Shown piece by piece: positions 1 to 7,666 of a stretch of 64,000 nt of DNA. The stretch is from CAZZCU01 sp964652825 (GTDB taxonomy: Bacteria > Bdellovibrionota_B > Oligoflexia > Oligoflexales > CAZZCU01). Location: the NCBI GenBank assembly GCA_964652825.1, contig CAZZCU010000003.1, positions 62,001 through 126,000 of the forward strand, read 5' to 3'. The translations under genes and the position numbers were made by a program. A model generated the notes under the pieces. It was given only the letters and a program-made list of their open reading frames with translations, made no database searches and was not told the origin of the DNA. The stretch's first letter is position 1; every line of letters starts with the position of its first letter.

Positions 1-632
1 AGCACACGGTTGCGCACGATGTTGCGTGTGTAATCCATTCTATCATTAGACGTGTCATTTCGGTGAGATAGGCTGTTTATGCCGAGTAGGTCCAGAAGGT
101 CCTGCTTAGCTACTCCGAGTAGAGGACGCCAAAACGGCGCTCGCCATGTCGACATTCCCAGCAAATTGTGGGGCGCTGACCCACGACTTAAGCGCATCAG
201 TATATTTTCGGCAAGATCATCACGATGGTGTGCTAATCCGACAGCAAATCCTTGTGCTGCAACATCTTCAAAGAATTGCCGGCGAATGCTGCGGGCCCAC
301 TCTTGCACACTTTGTCCACAGCGTTGGTTAAAGTCCGCACCGTAGTCGGCTGGTTTTCTTACCATTAGCTGACAATTTTTTGTTTTTGCCAATTCCCGCA
401 CAAATTCTTCGTCTAAATCAGATTCTTTGCCTCGCAAGCCGTAGTTGATGTGCAGAATGCCGACGGAAAAATTTTTTTTATGTTTGGTGATTTCACAAAG
501 AAGTTGAAAAAGCGCAGTGGAATCGGCCCCTCCCGAACACCCAACCATAACTCCCTGAATATTATGGAATTTTTGGTTTATCGTCTCTTCCATTTCTAGG
601 ACTAAGTCTTTAAAAATTTTAGTTAATTTCAT
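1..632 (-). CDS. tilS: tRNA(Ile)-lysidine synthase, 3' end beyond window
   Basis: The gene reads leftward from an ATG at 632 and is still open at base 1, so about 210 N-terminal residues are present and the C-terminus lies outside. The translation carries the PP-loop ATP motif SGGADSTAL near residue 40, followed by HINYGLRGKESDLDE and later SNDRMDYTRNIVRNRV, the family signature. TilS uses ATP to join lysine to C34 of the AUA-reading tRNA-Ile, which is essential for AUA decoding. The first gene to its right, a flagellin, is divergent, and the 167-base gap holds the flagellin promoter. No strong ribosome binding site is visible before the ATG. Identification is firm; only the missing end is unknown. 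Confidence 0.9.
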   Translation of the reverse strand, partial: MKLTKIFKDLVLEMEETINQKFHNIQGVMVGCSGGADSTALFQLLCEITKHKKNFSVGILHINYGLRGKESDLDEEFVRELAKTKNCQLMVRKPADYGADFNQRCGQSVQEWARSIRRQFFEDVAAQGFAVGLAHHRDDLAENILMRLSRGSAPHNLLGMSTWRAPFWRPLLGVAKQDLLDLLGINSLSHRNDTSNDRMDYTRNIVRNRV

Positions 633-688
633 GACAACCAATTTTTAAAATATCAACAATATTAATTTTAAAATATCACAAACACAAT

Positions 689-715
689 TAAAGGTTTTTA
701 CAAAAATGGCGATGG
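689..715 (+). promoter_or_regulatory. sigma-28 (FliA) promoter of first flagellin
   Basis: TAAAGGTT (689-696), eleven bases, then GGCGATGG (708-715). This matches the flagellar sigma-28 consensus TAAAGTTT-N11-GCCGATAA at 7/8 and 5/8 positions with exact spacing. The expected transcript start is about 722-725, right at the first leader hairpin. Confidence 0.75.
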
Positions 716-724
716 TAAATTATC

Positions 725-773
725 AAGTCACAGGGGGTGACTTAGCGAATCTCCAGCAAAAGAGCTGAGATTC
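725..773 (+). promoter_or_regulatory. Two tandem hairpins in flagellin 5' leader
   Basis: Hairpin 1 pairs AAGTCAC (725-731) with GTGACTT (737-743) around an AGGGG loop. Hairpin 2 pairs GAATCT-CAGC (747-757, one bulged C at 753) with GCTG-AGATTC (764-773) around AAAAGA. They fill the space between the predicted transcript start and the Shine-Dalgarno AGGGAGGA at about 785. They could stabilise the 5' end or be bound by a CsrA-like protein, since hairpin 1 has a G-rich loop. The base pairing is seen; the function is inferred. Confidence 0.55.
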
Positions 774-799
774 AAATTAATTCCAGGGAGGAAAGTATC

Positions 800-1678
800 A
801 TGGGTCTTAGGATCAATACCAATGTTTCTAGTCTGATTTCGCAGCGCCACCTCGAGCGCAACCACAACAGCCTGGCTCAGAATTTTGAGCGTATGTCGTC
901 AGGTCTAAGGATTAACAAATCCTCTGATGACGCCGCTGGCCTTGCCGTATCTGAGAGTATCCGGGCGAAAGTTCGGGGCTTCAACCAGGCACGTCGCAAT
1001 GCTAACGACGCGATTTCTATGGTTCAGATCGCCGAAGGCGGTATGAACGAGCTTGGCAACATGCTCATCCGTTTACGTGAACTTACGGTGCAGTCGGCGT
1101 CGGATACGCTTGGCGAAACCGAGCGCGGTTTTCTGAACCGTGAATATGTTCAGCTGGTGGATGAGGTCGATCGGATCGTAGGTACGACTGAATTCAACGG
1201 TCTCAAATTGTTTAAGTCTGAAGATGTTAACGACTTTGTTATCCAGGTTGGTGTTAACGGCACCGAGCCAGAGGAAAATCTCGATACCATTTCCATTAAT
1301 CTTGATGGATTGAAATTCAGTTCGGAAGATCTCGAGTTGGGTAAAGGTGCGGAAATTGGTCCGGAAAATGACGACCCCACGGGTGGTCCGGATCGCGAGA
1401 CGATCGCCAGTCGTCTGGTCAATATCGACAATGCTCTCACCCGTATGGCCAGTGAGCGCGCGACACTTGGTTCGGTCCAGAGTCGTTTGCAATCAGCTAT
1501 CAACAACCTCAGCATCTCGACGGAAAACCAGGAAACTGCTCGTAGCCGCATCATCGACACTGATTTTGCTGCTGAAACGGCAACGATGACGCAGAACCGC
1601 ATCCTGACTCAGGCCGGATTGTCTGTGCTGTCGCAAGCAAATCTAGCACCCGAGATGGCTTTGACTCTGTTGCGCTAA
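800..1678 (+). CDS. fliC: Flagellin (first of three)
   Basis: A 292-residue flagellin made almost only of the conserved D0/D1 ends. The N-terminus MGLRINTNVSSLISQ with SSGLRINKSSDDAAGLAVSE (residues about 33-53) and the C-terminus ending in LTQAGLSVLSQANLAPEMALTLLR form the coiled-coil core of the filament. The short, acidic middle region (about 150-200) replaces the variable D2/D3 domains of enterobacterial flagellin, which is usual in the predatory/delta-type lineages. Flagellin is exported unfolded by the flagellar type III apparatus and polymerises under the FliD cap. The start is set by AGGGAGGAAAG seven bases upstream. Expression is predicted from the sigma-28 site at 689. A second flagellin follows 78 bases downstream and is probably co-transcribed. 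Confidence 0.96.
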   Translation: MGLRINTNVSSLISQRHLERNHNSLAQNFERMSSGLRINKSSDDAAGLAVSESIRAKVRGFNQARRNANDAISMVQIAEGGMNELGNMLIRLRELTVQSASDTLGETERGFLNREYVQLVDEVDRIVGTTEFNGLKLFKSEDVNDFVIQVGVNGTEPEENLDTISINLDGLKFSSEDLELGKGAEIGPENDDPTGGPDRETIASRLVNIDNALTRMASERATLGSVQSRLQSAINNLSISTENQETARSRIIDTDFAAETATMTQNRILTQAGLSVLSQANLAPEMALTLLR

Positions 1679-1711
1679 GTAAACGGGAATTCAAACTTTA
1701 ACTGATGGAAC

Positions 1712-1730
1712 GGTGGCCAAGGTGGCCACC
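1712..1730 (+). repeat. Intergenic hairpin between tandem flagellins
   Basis: GGTGGCC (1712-1718) pairs perfectly with GGCCACC (1724-1730) around AAGGT. There is no T-run after it, so it is not an intrinsic terminator. It could act as a 3' stability element for the first flagellin message or set the ratio of the two flagellins. No separate promoter was seen for the second gene. Confidence 0.5.
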
Positions 1731-1756
1731 AGCCCATAAACCAGGAGGGAATTGTC

Positions 1757-2677
1757 ATGGGACTACGTGTCAAAACGAATATTGAATCCGTTATCGCCCA
1801 ACGCCGTTTGGGAGAAAACACCCGCACCTTGGGCGACTCATTGGAACGCTTGTCATCCGGTTTGCGTATCAATAAATCCGCCGATGATGCCGCGGGTCTC
1901 GCCGTGTCGGAACGCATCCGGGCGCGCGTACGGAGTTTGGACGTTGCTAAACGTAACGCCAACGACGGTATCAGTTACATTCAGGTTGCTGAAGGCGGTC
2001 TGCAAGAGGTGCAAAACATTGTGGTGCGTATGCGTGAATTAAGTACGCAAGCGGCATCCGATACGCTTGGTAATCGCGAGCGTATGTTCCTCGATCGGGA
2101 ATTTCAGGAGCTGCGTCAGGAAGTCGGTCGGATTGTTCAATCGACTGATTTTAACGGCACCAAGGTTTTGCAAAATAAGGATAACAAACCCATTCAGATT
2201 TTTGTTGGTTCCTCGAACCGTGCCAACGACGCTGATGGTAATGCCCCGGACTTCGGTGACACTGATCCAGACATTTTGACGATCGATTTGCAGGAATTAG
2301 CGAATCTGGAAGATGCGCTCAACTCAATCGTTGATGACGATCTGTTTATCGTTCCCGATGACGAAGACGGTGGTGCACAAGATTTGGGTCCGGACGGTAC
2401 TTTCGAGATTTTCAATCGTCTTGATACAGCGCAAAACGCCATCGCGTCTTATCGCGCAACTTTGGGTTCCGTTCAGTCGCGTTTGAACAGCGCGGTCACG
2501 AACATCGAAGTATCGAGTGAGAACCTCCAGGCTGCGATGAGCCGTATCCGTGACGTTGACTACGCAAACGAAATGGGTCGTTATACTCAGGCTCAGATCA
2601 TGACCCAAGCGGGTATCTCGGTATTAACTAACGCTAACTCAACTCCCGAGTACGTACTGCAATTGCTCAGAGGCTAA
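1757..2677 (+). CDS. fliC: Flagellin (second, tandem)
   Basis: A 306-residue flagellin paralogue. N-terminal D0/D1 (MGLRVKTNIESVIAQRRLG, then SSGLRINKSADDAAGLAVSE) and C-terminal core (DVDYANEMGRYTQAQIMTQAGISVLTNANSTPEYVLQLLRG) are intact. The acidic middle segment (about 155-215, rich in D and E) differs in sequence from the first copy. The start has AGGAGGGAATTGTC just upstream. No sigma-28 site lies in the 78-base gap, so it is likely read from the 689 promoter, with an intergenic hairpin between the genes. A long palindrome at 2712-2737 ends the unit. The differing middle regions suggest separate surface properties or positions along the filament, as known in multi-flagellin bacteria. Confidence 0.95.
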   Translation: MGLRVKTNIESVIAQRRLGENTRTLGDSLERLSSGLRINKSADDAAGLAVSERIRARVRSLDVAKRNANDGISYIQVAEGGLQEVQNIVVRMRELSTQAASDTLGNRERMFLDREFQELRQEVGRIVQSTDFNGTKVLQNKDNKPIQIFVGSSNRANDADGNAPDFGDTDPDILTIDLQELANLEDALNSIVDDDLFIVPDDEDGGAQDLGPDGTFEIFNRLDTAQNAIASYRATLGSVQSRLNSAVTNIEVSSENLQAAMSRIRDVDYANEMGRYTQAQIMTQAGISVLTNANSTPEYVLQLLRG

Positions 2678-2711
2678 TTGATTTTAGTTGCATGGTGTTG
2701 GCATGGAATGG

Positions 2712-2737
2712 CGGAGCAGGTCTTAAGACCTGCTCCG
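2712..2737. terminator. Perfect 26-base palindrome, bidirectional terminator
   Basis: Eleven base pairs with a TTAA loop, symmetrical on both strands. It lies 35 bases after the second flagellin and contains the stop codon of the leftward cysteine desulfurase gene. The T-tract is poor on both sides, so termination may be inefficient or aided by Rho. Confidence 0.65.
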
Positions 2738-3892
2738 TTCTCGTATGTAAGCTGAGATTTTTTGTGCCGCGCTTTGACATTGTGCAACTGTGGCGCCGTC
2801 GCCAAAACTAACGCGTAGTACATTGGCAGCGACTTCGATTGGAAGTCCAAGTGCCGAATGAACGTGCGAGTATTTTTCTCCACCACCGGAGCATGATGAG
2901 CCGCGATTGATACAAATCTCCGGCAACGCTGCAAGAACATCAAAAGCGTTCACGCCCGGAAACCAAAGGCTGAGGATACCGGCACATTGTGTGTTGGTGG
3001 GCACCGTATAGTTCCAGTTTATATTTTCAGTTGCGAGCGTATCAATAAAGGTCTGCTGACAAGCATGCATATGCTGGACCAACTGTTGTCGTCGTTGCTC
3101 GTGATACTGCATCGCTGCTGCAGCACCCACAGCTAACGCCACGTTTGGCGTGCCAGCACGTAAGCCGAATTCTTGTTCGCCGCCATGGATCAGTGAGGTA
3201 ATACCCGCGTCCTTAGCTCCATCACGTAGAGCTAGAATACCAATGCCTTTTGGTCCGTAGAACTTATGTGGTGAGATGACCAGCGAATGTACACGTAAAT
3301 CCAGCAAAGAAAGTGGCTGTCGGACGTAGCTTTGGACCGTATCGCAATGCAAATGATAATCAAATTTTTCACAGATGATCGCTATCTCGCTCAAAGGAGC
3401 CAGTGTGGGAATTTCATTGTTAATGTGCATGATTGCCACAAGTGTGGGGCGATGACTGTCACGCGCGCATATCTCCTGAAATTGCTGTAAATCGATTATC
3501 CCGCGGGCGTTGACTGGTGCGATGACGGTTTCCGCGCCCAGGTGTTTTTGGCAAAAATGCGCGGTTTCAAAGATACTACGATGCTCGGTGGCACCAATGA
3601 TCAAACGAGCGCGACGGTGCTGATGCTTAATGGCGAATCCCTGCAGGATACAGTTGTTGGCTTCAGTCGCCCCAGAAGTAAAGACGATGCCATCGAAAGG
3701 TGCTTGTAAAATTTCGCTGATCTGTTGGCGCGCTGCCGCCAGGCTTGTCGCAGCGCGCTCGCCGCTGTGGTGATGAAAGGCACTGGGATTGCCAAAATTG
3801 TTTGCTTCGTATTGTTGCATGACCTTGTTGACACAGTCGGCCAGAGGCGTGGTTCCGCAATGATCGAGATAAATGAAATCGGATGCGCTCAT
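2723..3892 (-). CDS. Cysteine desulfurase (NifS/IscS family)
   Basis: A 389-residue PLP enzyme that removes sulfur from cysteine for Fe-S cluster assembly. It begins with the family signature LDHCGTTPL, and has the cofactor region TSGATEANN, HCDTVQS before the PLP lysine in SPHKFYGPKGIG, and the catalytic cysteine in INRGSSCSGG (about residue 330). It overlaps the 3' end of nadA by four bases (ATGA), so the two are translationally coupled. Quinolinate synthase needs a 4Fe-4S cluster, and a dedicated desulfurase beside nadA is known in several bacteria, so a role in charging NadA is the most likely one. The stop codon is inside the palindrome at 2712-2737. General Fe-S or tRNA thiolation supply cannot be excluded. 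Confidence 0.9.
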   Translation of the reverse strand: MSASDFIYLDHCGTTPLADCVNKVMQQYEANNFGNPSAFHHHSGERAATSLAAARQQISEILQAPFDGIVFTSGATEANNCILQGFAIKHQHRRARLIIGATEHRSIFETAHFCQKHLGAETVIAPVNARGIIDLQQFQEICARDSHRPTLVAIMHINNEIPTLAPLSEIAIICEKFDYHLHCDTVQSYVRQPLSLLDLRVHSLVISPHKFYGPKGIGILALRDGAKDAGITSLIHGGEQEFGLRAGTPNVALAVGAAAAMQYHEQRRQQLVQHMHACQQTFIDTLATENINWNYTVPTNTQCAGILSLWFPGVNAFDVLAALPEICINRGSSCSGGGEKYSHVHSALGLPIEVAANVLRVSFGDGATVAQCQSAAQKISAYIRERSRS

Positions 3893-4980
3893 GACAATTC
3901 AAACATACGTTGCAAAGCAAGTCGCGCCGCTGCGGCGAGTTTAGGGGCGACGTCGATTTGATTCCGTAAAACACCGGTTTCGCGAAGATCGCATAAAATC
4001 CAGGCCAGATGTCGTGCACTGATTCTGTTCATGGTGCCGCATAAACAAGTATAGGGATTCAGGCTGATGATTTTTTTATCGCTGAACTCCGCGGCCAGCC
4101 GTTCGACCAGATGTTTTTCGGTGCCTACCGCCCAGGTGGTGCCAGCCGGTGATTGTCGGATTTTCGTGATAATTTGTTCGGTCGAACCGATGTCATCAGC
4201 TAGATCAACGACCTCCATGGCGCATTCGGGATGAACGATGATGCGTGTTGCTGGCGCTTCACGTCGCAGTGTCTGAATTTGTTTAACGGTAAACATTGCA
4301 TGAACCGGGCAATGTCCTTGCCACAACCAAACGCGCGCGGCTTGCAAGCTTTCGTACGAATTACCGCCAAGTGGCTTGTCCGGATCCCAGAGCACCATGT
4401 CTTTTGCCGGGTCAAAGCCAAGTTTCTTGGCGATGTTGCGGCCAAGATGTTGGTCGGGAAAAAAGAACAGATGACGTCCTCTTTCCAATGCCCATTGAAT
4501 AACTTTGGCGGCGTTACCGCTGGTGCAAACGATACCGCCATGATCACCGACAAATGCTTTCAGCGCCGCGGTCGAATTAATGTAGGTTACAGGGACGATG
4601 GAATTCAATCCCGCCGCGACGGCTTCCTGCCACGACATAGCCACGTCTTTAGCTTGTGCCATGTCAGCCATGTCGCATCCTGCTCGCATGTCGGGAAGCG
4701 ATACGCGTTGATGTGGTGCCGCCATGATATTGGTTGTCTCGGCCATGAAGTGGACGCCGCAGAAAATGATATTTTTTGTTTCCTGAAGGTCACGGGCGGT
4801 TTTGGCGAGTTTTAAGCTATCGCCGGTATGGTCAGCGTGGCGGATAACTTCGTCGCGCTGATAATGATGACCGAGAATGACGCAGTCATCGCCGAGAGCG
4901 GCGCGTGCTTCGGTAATCAACTCGTGGACTTTATCGTCTGTGAGTTTTTGAATGTAGTCGGGTAAAGGCGCTTGGTACAT
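3889..4980 (-). CDS. nadA: Quinolinate synthase
   Basis: A 363-residue NadA, which condenses iminoaspartate with dihydroxyacetone phosphate to quinolinate in de novo NAD synthesis. Visible motifs are GHHYQRDEVIRHAD, HFMAETTNI, VTYINSTAALKA, CTSGNA, FFPDQHLGRN and VHPECAMEV. Candidate 4Fe-4S ligands are the cysteines in RAGCDMADM, VHPEC and YTCLCGTMNR. The length fits the long NadA form. The start ATG at 4980 is preceded by AAGAGGAG. It is the first gene of a two-gene unit with the cysteine desulfurase. nadB and nadC are not in the window. Confidence 0.95.
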   Translation of the reverse strand: MYQAPLPDYIQKLTDDKVHELITEARAALGDDCVILGHHYQRDEVIRHADHTGDSLKLAKTARDLQETKNIIFCGVHFMAETTNIMAAPHQRVSLPDMRAGCDMADMAQAKDVAMSWQEAVAAGLNSIVPVTYINSTAALKAFVGDHGGIVCTSGNAAKVIQWALERGRHLFFFPDQHLGRNIAKKLGFDPAKDMVLWDPDKPLGGNSYESLQAARVWLWQGHCPVHAMFTVKQIQTLRREAPATRIIVHPECAMEVVDLADDIGSTEQIITKIRQSPAGTTWAVGTEKHLVERLAAEFSDKKIISLNPYTCLCGTMNRISARHLAWILCDLRETGVLRNQIDVAPKLAAAARLALQRMFELS

Positions 4981-5035
4981 GGCGCAATAACTCCTCTTGC
5001 CGCTAGTTGTAATGGTAAGAGCGTTAGTTTGCCAA

Positions 5036-5743
5036 TCAATAAAAATTCGGGCGACGGTGTGTCCAGCACACGCCCAAAGGCGCGAGGCAGAGCAGGAGGA
5101 GCAACCAATTTGAGCTGCCAGTTAATCGATGGCTGGATGTCGTGATGGCGCAGCCGGGCGGTAGTTGGGGGTCGGAACCATCGGCGGGATAAAGTCTTGA
5201 TATTGCAGCAATGTCATCCGTGTCGAGGCGGAAGTTATTGGTGCTCAGGCTATAGCTCATGATGGCTTCAGGAATTAGTGAGTGACCAAGACCGGCGCAG
5301 TGGCCGAATTCATGAAGAGCGGTTTTTGCAAATGCGTAGCTGCCGTTACCATCTGGTGTTGCCAGGTAAATGGAACAATGCCTCGGGTGTTTGCCGTCGT
5401 GTTCGTCAAAGGTTGTATAACCGGCGGCGGCTGGTGAGTTGTTTAGTTCGTTTTGTAGGTACACGGTGATATGGGCGCTGTTTTCGTTGTCGGTTCTTTG
5501 TAGACGAAAATAGCTGTGTTCAATGGCACTCCATTCGTCGGCTGCTTGCATGACCATGTTGATGAGATTGGCCTGTGCTTCGGGATCGTCAGCCGCCACG
5601 AAGTAAGTGATGGGACCGTCGTCCGGTCCGATGTCCCAGCGTAGCAAAACGCCTTCAAAGTCCACCGGTGTCGGGTAACTAAAGCTCGTTGTTGTGATCA
5701 ACGCAGCTAGCATCACCATGTAGGCATAGAAATACCGACCCAT
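5036..5743 (-). CDS. Secreted matrixin-type zinc metalloprotease
   Basis: A 235-residue protein read from the ATG at 5743 (GGAG about 11 bases upstream). A longer open frame exists, but only this start gives a signal peptide (residues 1-22). The zinc site HEFGHCAGLGH lies at residues 144-154 with H144, E145, H148 and H154, followed by a Met-turn (IMSY, M162), the metzincin/matrixin pattern. After a proline-rich linker and Cys198 comes a hydrophobic stretch (about 213-226) and THRR near the C-terminus. This tripartite tail resembles protein-sorting tags such as MYXO-CTERM, so the enzyme may be anchored at the surface. It is the last of three overlapping genes. The substrate is unknown; prey, host or cell-surface proteins are possible. 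Confidence 0.85.
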   Translation of the reverse strand: MGRYFYAYMVMLAALITTTSFSYPTPVDFEGVLLRWDIGPDDGPITYFVAADDPEAQANLINMVMQAADEWSAIEHSYFRLQRTDNENSAHITVYLQNELNNSPAAAGYTTFDEHDGKHPRHCSIYLATPDGNGSYAFAKTALHEFGHCAGLGHSLIPEAIMSYSLSTNNFRLDTDDIAAISRLYPADGSDPQLPPGCAITTSSHRLTGSSNWLLLLLCLAPLGVCWTHRRPNFY

Positions 5744-6168
5744 AGTGGATAACTCCAAGTGATCATCCGATTGGTTTGAAAGAACATTTGTGTTGCGACA
5801 TCTACGCGCATGGTCCAAAGCAAAGTCGTACCCCAGAGAACTTCCAGGATGGGGCCGGCTGTTGAAAGTCCGGCGCCGGCTTGCACATAAAACTGCCAAA
5901 AACATGATTGATCGCAGACAGGGAATCGCCAGGCATAAGTGGCACCGGTGAGTGGATAGTCGCCGGCATATAGCGCGCGGTTTACGAACAGCGTCCATTC
6001 ATTGTCATCGGTCGCCCGTCTTAAAGCGTAGGCTTCCTGCCCACCGGCGTTTGGTGCGTAGGCAATAGCTTGCAGGCTATACGTTACCATTTTGGTCTTG
6101 GCGAATGCTGGAATTGAGGCGATCGCGAGCATCAGCGATAAAGTCAGTATGCGCGGGATACAATTCAC
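5713..6168 (-). CDS. Exported small barrel-like protein, unknown
   Basis: A 151-residue protein with a clear signal peptide (cleavage after PAFA, about residue 24). The mature part alternates polar and aromatic/hydrophobic residues and ends in Trp, as outer-membrane barrels often end in an aromatic residue. A Cys pair (VCDQSC) lies near residue 110. Its 3' end overlaps the start of the metalloprotease gene by 31 bases and its start overlaps the previous gene by 4, so the three form one translationally coupled unit. I do not recognise a named family. It may be an outer-membrane partner of the protease, inferred from position only. Confidence 0.65.
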   Translation of the reverse strand: MNCIPRILTLSLMLAIASIPAFAKTKMVTYSLQAIAYAPNAGGQEAYALRRATDDNEWTLFVNRALYAGDYPLTGATYAWRFPVCDQSCFWQFYVQAGAGLSTAGPILEVLWGTTLLWTMRVDVATQMFFQTNRMITWSYPLWVGISMPTW

Positions 6169-6725
6169 AGGCGCATTCCTATGTTGATGAGAAAAAATTG
6201 ATAGGGCCAGGCGACGCGAATATCTGATTGTGCTTTATCGACGATGCCAATCATTGTCATGTGGCTGGCGCTGGCAAATAAGTGTCGCCATTGCCAGCCG
6301 TACTCAATGCTGAAAGTTGCTGAACGCATTTGAAAATCACGTTGTTCCGTGTAATGAGTGGCATCGCTTGATGGTTTGATGTAGCCGCTTGCTTGTCCGC
6401 CTCCGACGAAAGCATAGAGACCGTGGTTTTTGTCTTTGGTTAATTTGGTGCCGATGCTGGCCATCGCAAAAGTTTCCTGATCTGCAAAACCCATGGCGGT
6501 GAATTGTGGTCGCTCGATATAGGTAAGGCGGCCGAGGATTCCTTCTAGGTCGGTGGCTGTTTCCAAAGTTGCGCCGTAAACCAGGTGATAGTACTGACTA
6601 GTCGGCTGTTGCATGAGGCCGGCAACGGAATGCGCGGCCAACGTCACCGCAGGGGCGCGAGTTGCGGGCGATAACGCCAATAATATCATCACGGCACGCG
6701 CCAAGGCTTTGCTGATGCAAGGCAT
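6165..6725 (-). CDS. Small outer-membrane barrel-like protein, unknown
   Basis: A 186-residue protein with a signal peptide (about residues 1-26 or slightly longer) and a mature part of short amphipathic strands joined by glycine-rich turns (YAFVGGGQASGY, SIEYGWQW, FFLINIGMRL at the end), typical of an 8-strand outer-membrane barrel. It is first in the three-gene unit with another barrel-like protein and the matrixin protease. GAGGG lies just before the ATG. No family is recognised. The divergent neighbour at 6969 is a type II secretion-like protein, which may be relevant to export of the protease. Confidence 0.65.
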   Translation of the reverse strand: MPCISKALARAVMILLALSPATRAPAVTLAAHSVAGLMQQPTSQYYHLVYGATLETATDLEGILGRLTYIERPQFTAMGFADQETFAMASIGTKLTKDKNHGLYAFVGGGQASGYIKPSSDATHYTEQRDFQMRSATFSIEYGWQWRHLFASASHMTMIGIVDKAQSDIRVAWPYQFFLINIGMRL

Positions 6726-6878
6726 CTAGCCCTCGATTTCTAAATGGAAATTAAGACGTCCTAGCATTTTACCCTGTAGCTCCCGCCTGGGTAAGGGGTG
6801 GGGGCTGTCGTCGATAAATTAGACAGATATACTTAAGATTAATTAAAAAACATCAATAATATCAATTAGTTATTTGAT

Positions 6879-6959
6879 GGGTCCAGATGGCCCTATTTTT
6901 GCTCAGTAAGGAGGACTGGTCGTTTTACGGCAGAAATTGGCTTTGGTTTTGCCATCTGG
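6879..6959 (+). promoter_or_regulatory. Possible leader switch before GspC-like gene
   Basis: Two mutually exclusive structures are visible. A short hairpin GGGTC/GGCCC (6879-6893) is followed by TATTTTT, terminator-like but only 5 bp. Alternatively CCAGATGGC (6883-6891) pairs perfectly with GCCATCTGG (6951-6959), which abuts the Shine-Dalgarno GGAG (6958-6961). Between them sits AAGGAGG (6908-6914) with no ATG, GTG or TTG at a useful distance. The pairing is seen; regulation is a hypothesis. Confidence 0.35.
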
Positions 6960-6968
6960 AGTTGTGTG

Positions 6969-7658
6969 ATGCGCTGCTTTAACTGGAATAAATTAATGAT
7001 GATCGCGGGGCTGCTGTTTTCGCAATTGAGTTATGCGCCGGCGATTGCCAACGAAGACAATAATTTCAAGGTTCTTGGTATTATTGCTTCCTCCAAACAA
7101 CAGGCTGGAGTTGCGCTGATTAAAGAAGTCGGTTCAGGTCGAACTTTTGCCGCTCGCGTCGGCTCGCCTATTGCCAAGAAAGTCACGTTACGTGCGGTTC
7201 ATCGTCGTACCGTCGAAGTTCTTATTAACGATAAAATTTACATTATGCGGGTTGGTGATGAATCGGCGACGGCACAGGTGTCGTTTGCGAGTTTCGCGAA
7301 TCAACCGCTATCGCAGGAGTCTTTTGAACATGATGGCGATACGGTTAAAGTTTCGGCATCGCTGCGCGATCATATTGTTAACCAACGTTTAGGTGAAGTT
7401 TTGATGCAAGCCGCTGCCGTGCCTTACTTGGCCGATGGGCGTCTGGCTGGATTCACCTTGTGGGATATTGAACCACGGAGCGTCTTTGAACTGGCCGGAC
7501 TTAAAAACGGCGATACCATTACCTCGATCAACGGCCAGGATATAAATGATGTTGGCATGACCATTCGTTTGTTGCATTCGTTACGTAACGAATCCAATGC
7601 ATCATTGGTTCTGCTGCGTAATGGTCAAAAGCAAAATTTAAATCTGTCATTCAAATAA
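6969..7658 (+). CDS. GspC-like periplasmic protein with PDZ domain
   Basis: A 229-residue protein read from the ATG at 6969 (GGAG seven bases upstream; an in-frame GTG lies one codon earlier). It has an N-terminal hydrophobic segment (about 7-27), then a homology-region-like stretch (VLGIIASSKQQAGVALI, RVGSPI, RRTVEVLI, about 34-95) and a C-terminal PDZ domain (about 150-228; LADGRLAGFTLWDIEP, LKNGDTITSINGQDI). This order is that of GspC, the inner-membrane clamp of type II secretion that contacts the secretin. No other Gsp gene is present here, so it may serve a system encoded elsewhere or another envelope complex. Divergent from the protease operon. Confidence 0.7.
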   Translation: MRCFNWNKLMMIAGLLFSQLSYAPAIANEDNNFKVLGIIASSKQQAGVALIKEVGSGRTFAARVGSPIAKKVTLRAVHRRTVEVLINDKIYIMRVGDESATAQVSFASFANQPLSQESFEHDGDTVKVSASLRDHIVNQRLGEVLMQAAAVPYLADGRLAGFTLWDIEPRSVFELAGLKNGDTITSINGQDINDVGMTIRLLHSLRNESNASLVLLRNGQKQNLNLSFK

Positions 7659-7666
7659 CATAAGTA

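Noticed and set aside
1073..1602. Two long minus-strand ORFs opposite the first flagellin
   Set aside because: Shadows of the highly constrained flagellin codons.
4231..4815. 194-residue plus-strand ORF
   Set aside because: Antisense to nadA, whose conserved motifs fully explain the sequence.
5744..5998. N-terminal extension of the metalloprotease frame
   Set aside because: It would bury the signal peptide inside and overlap the preceding gene fully; the ATG at 5743 has a ribosome site.
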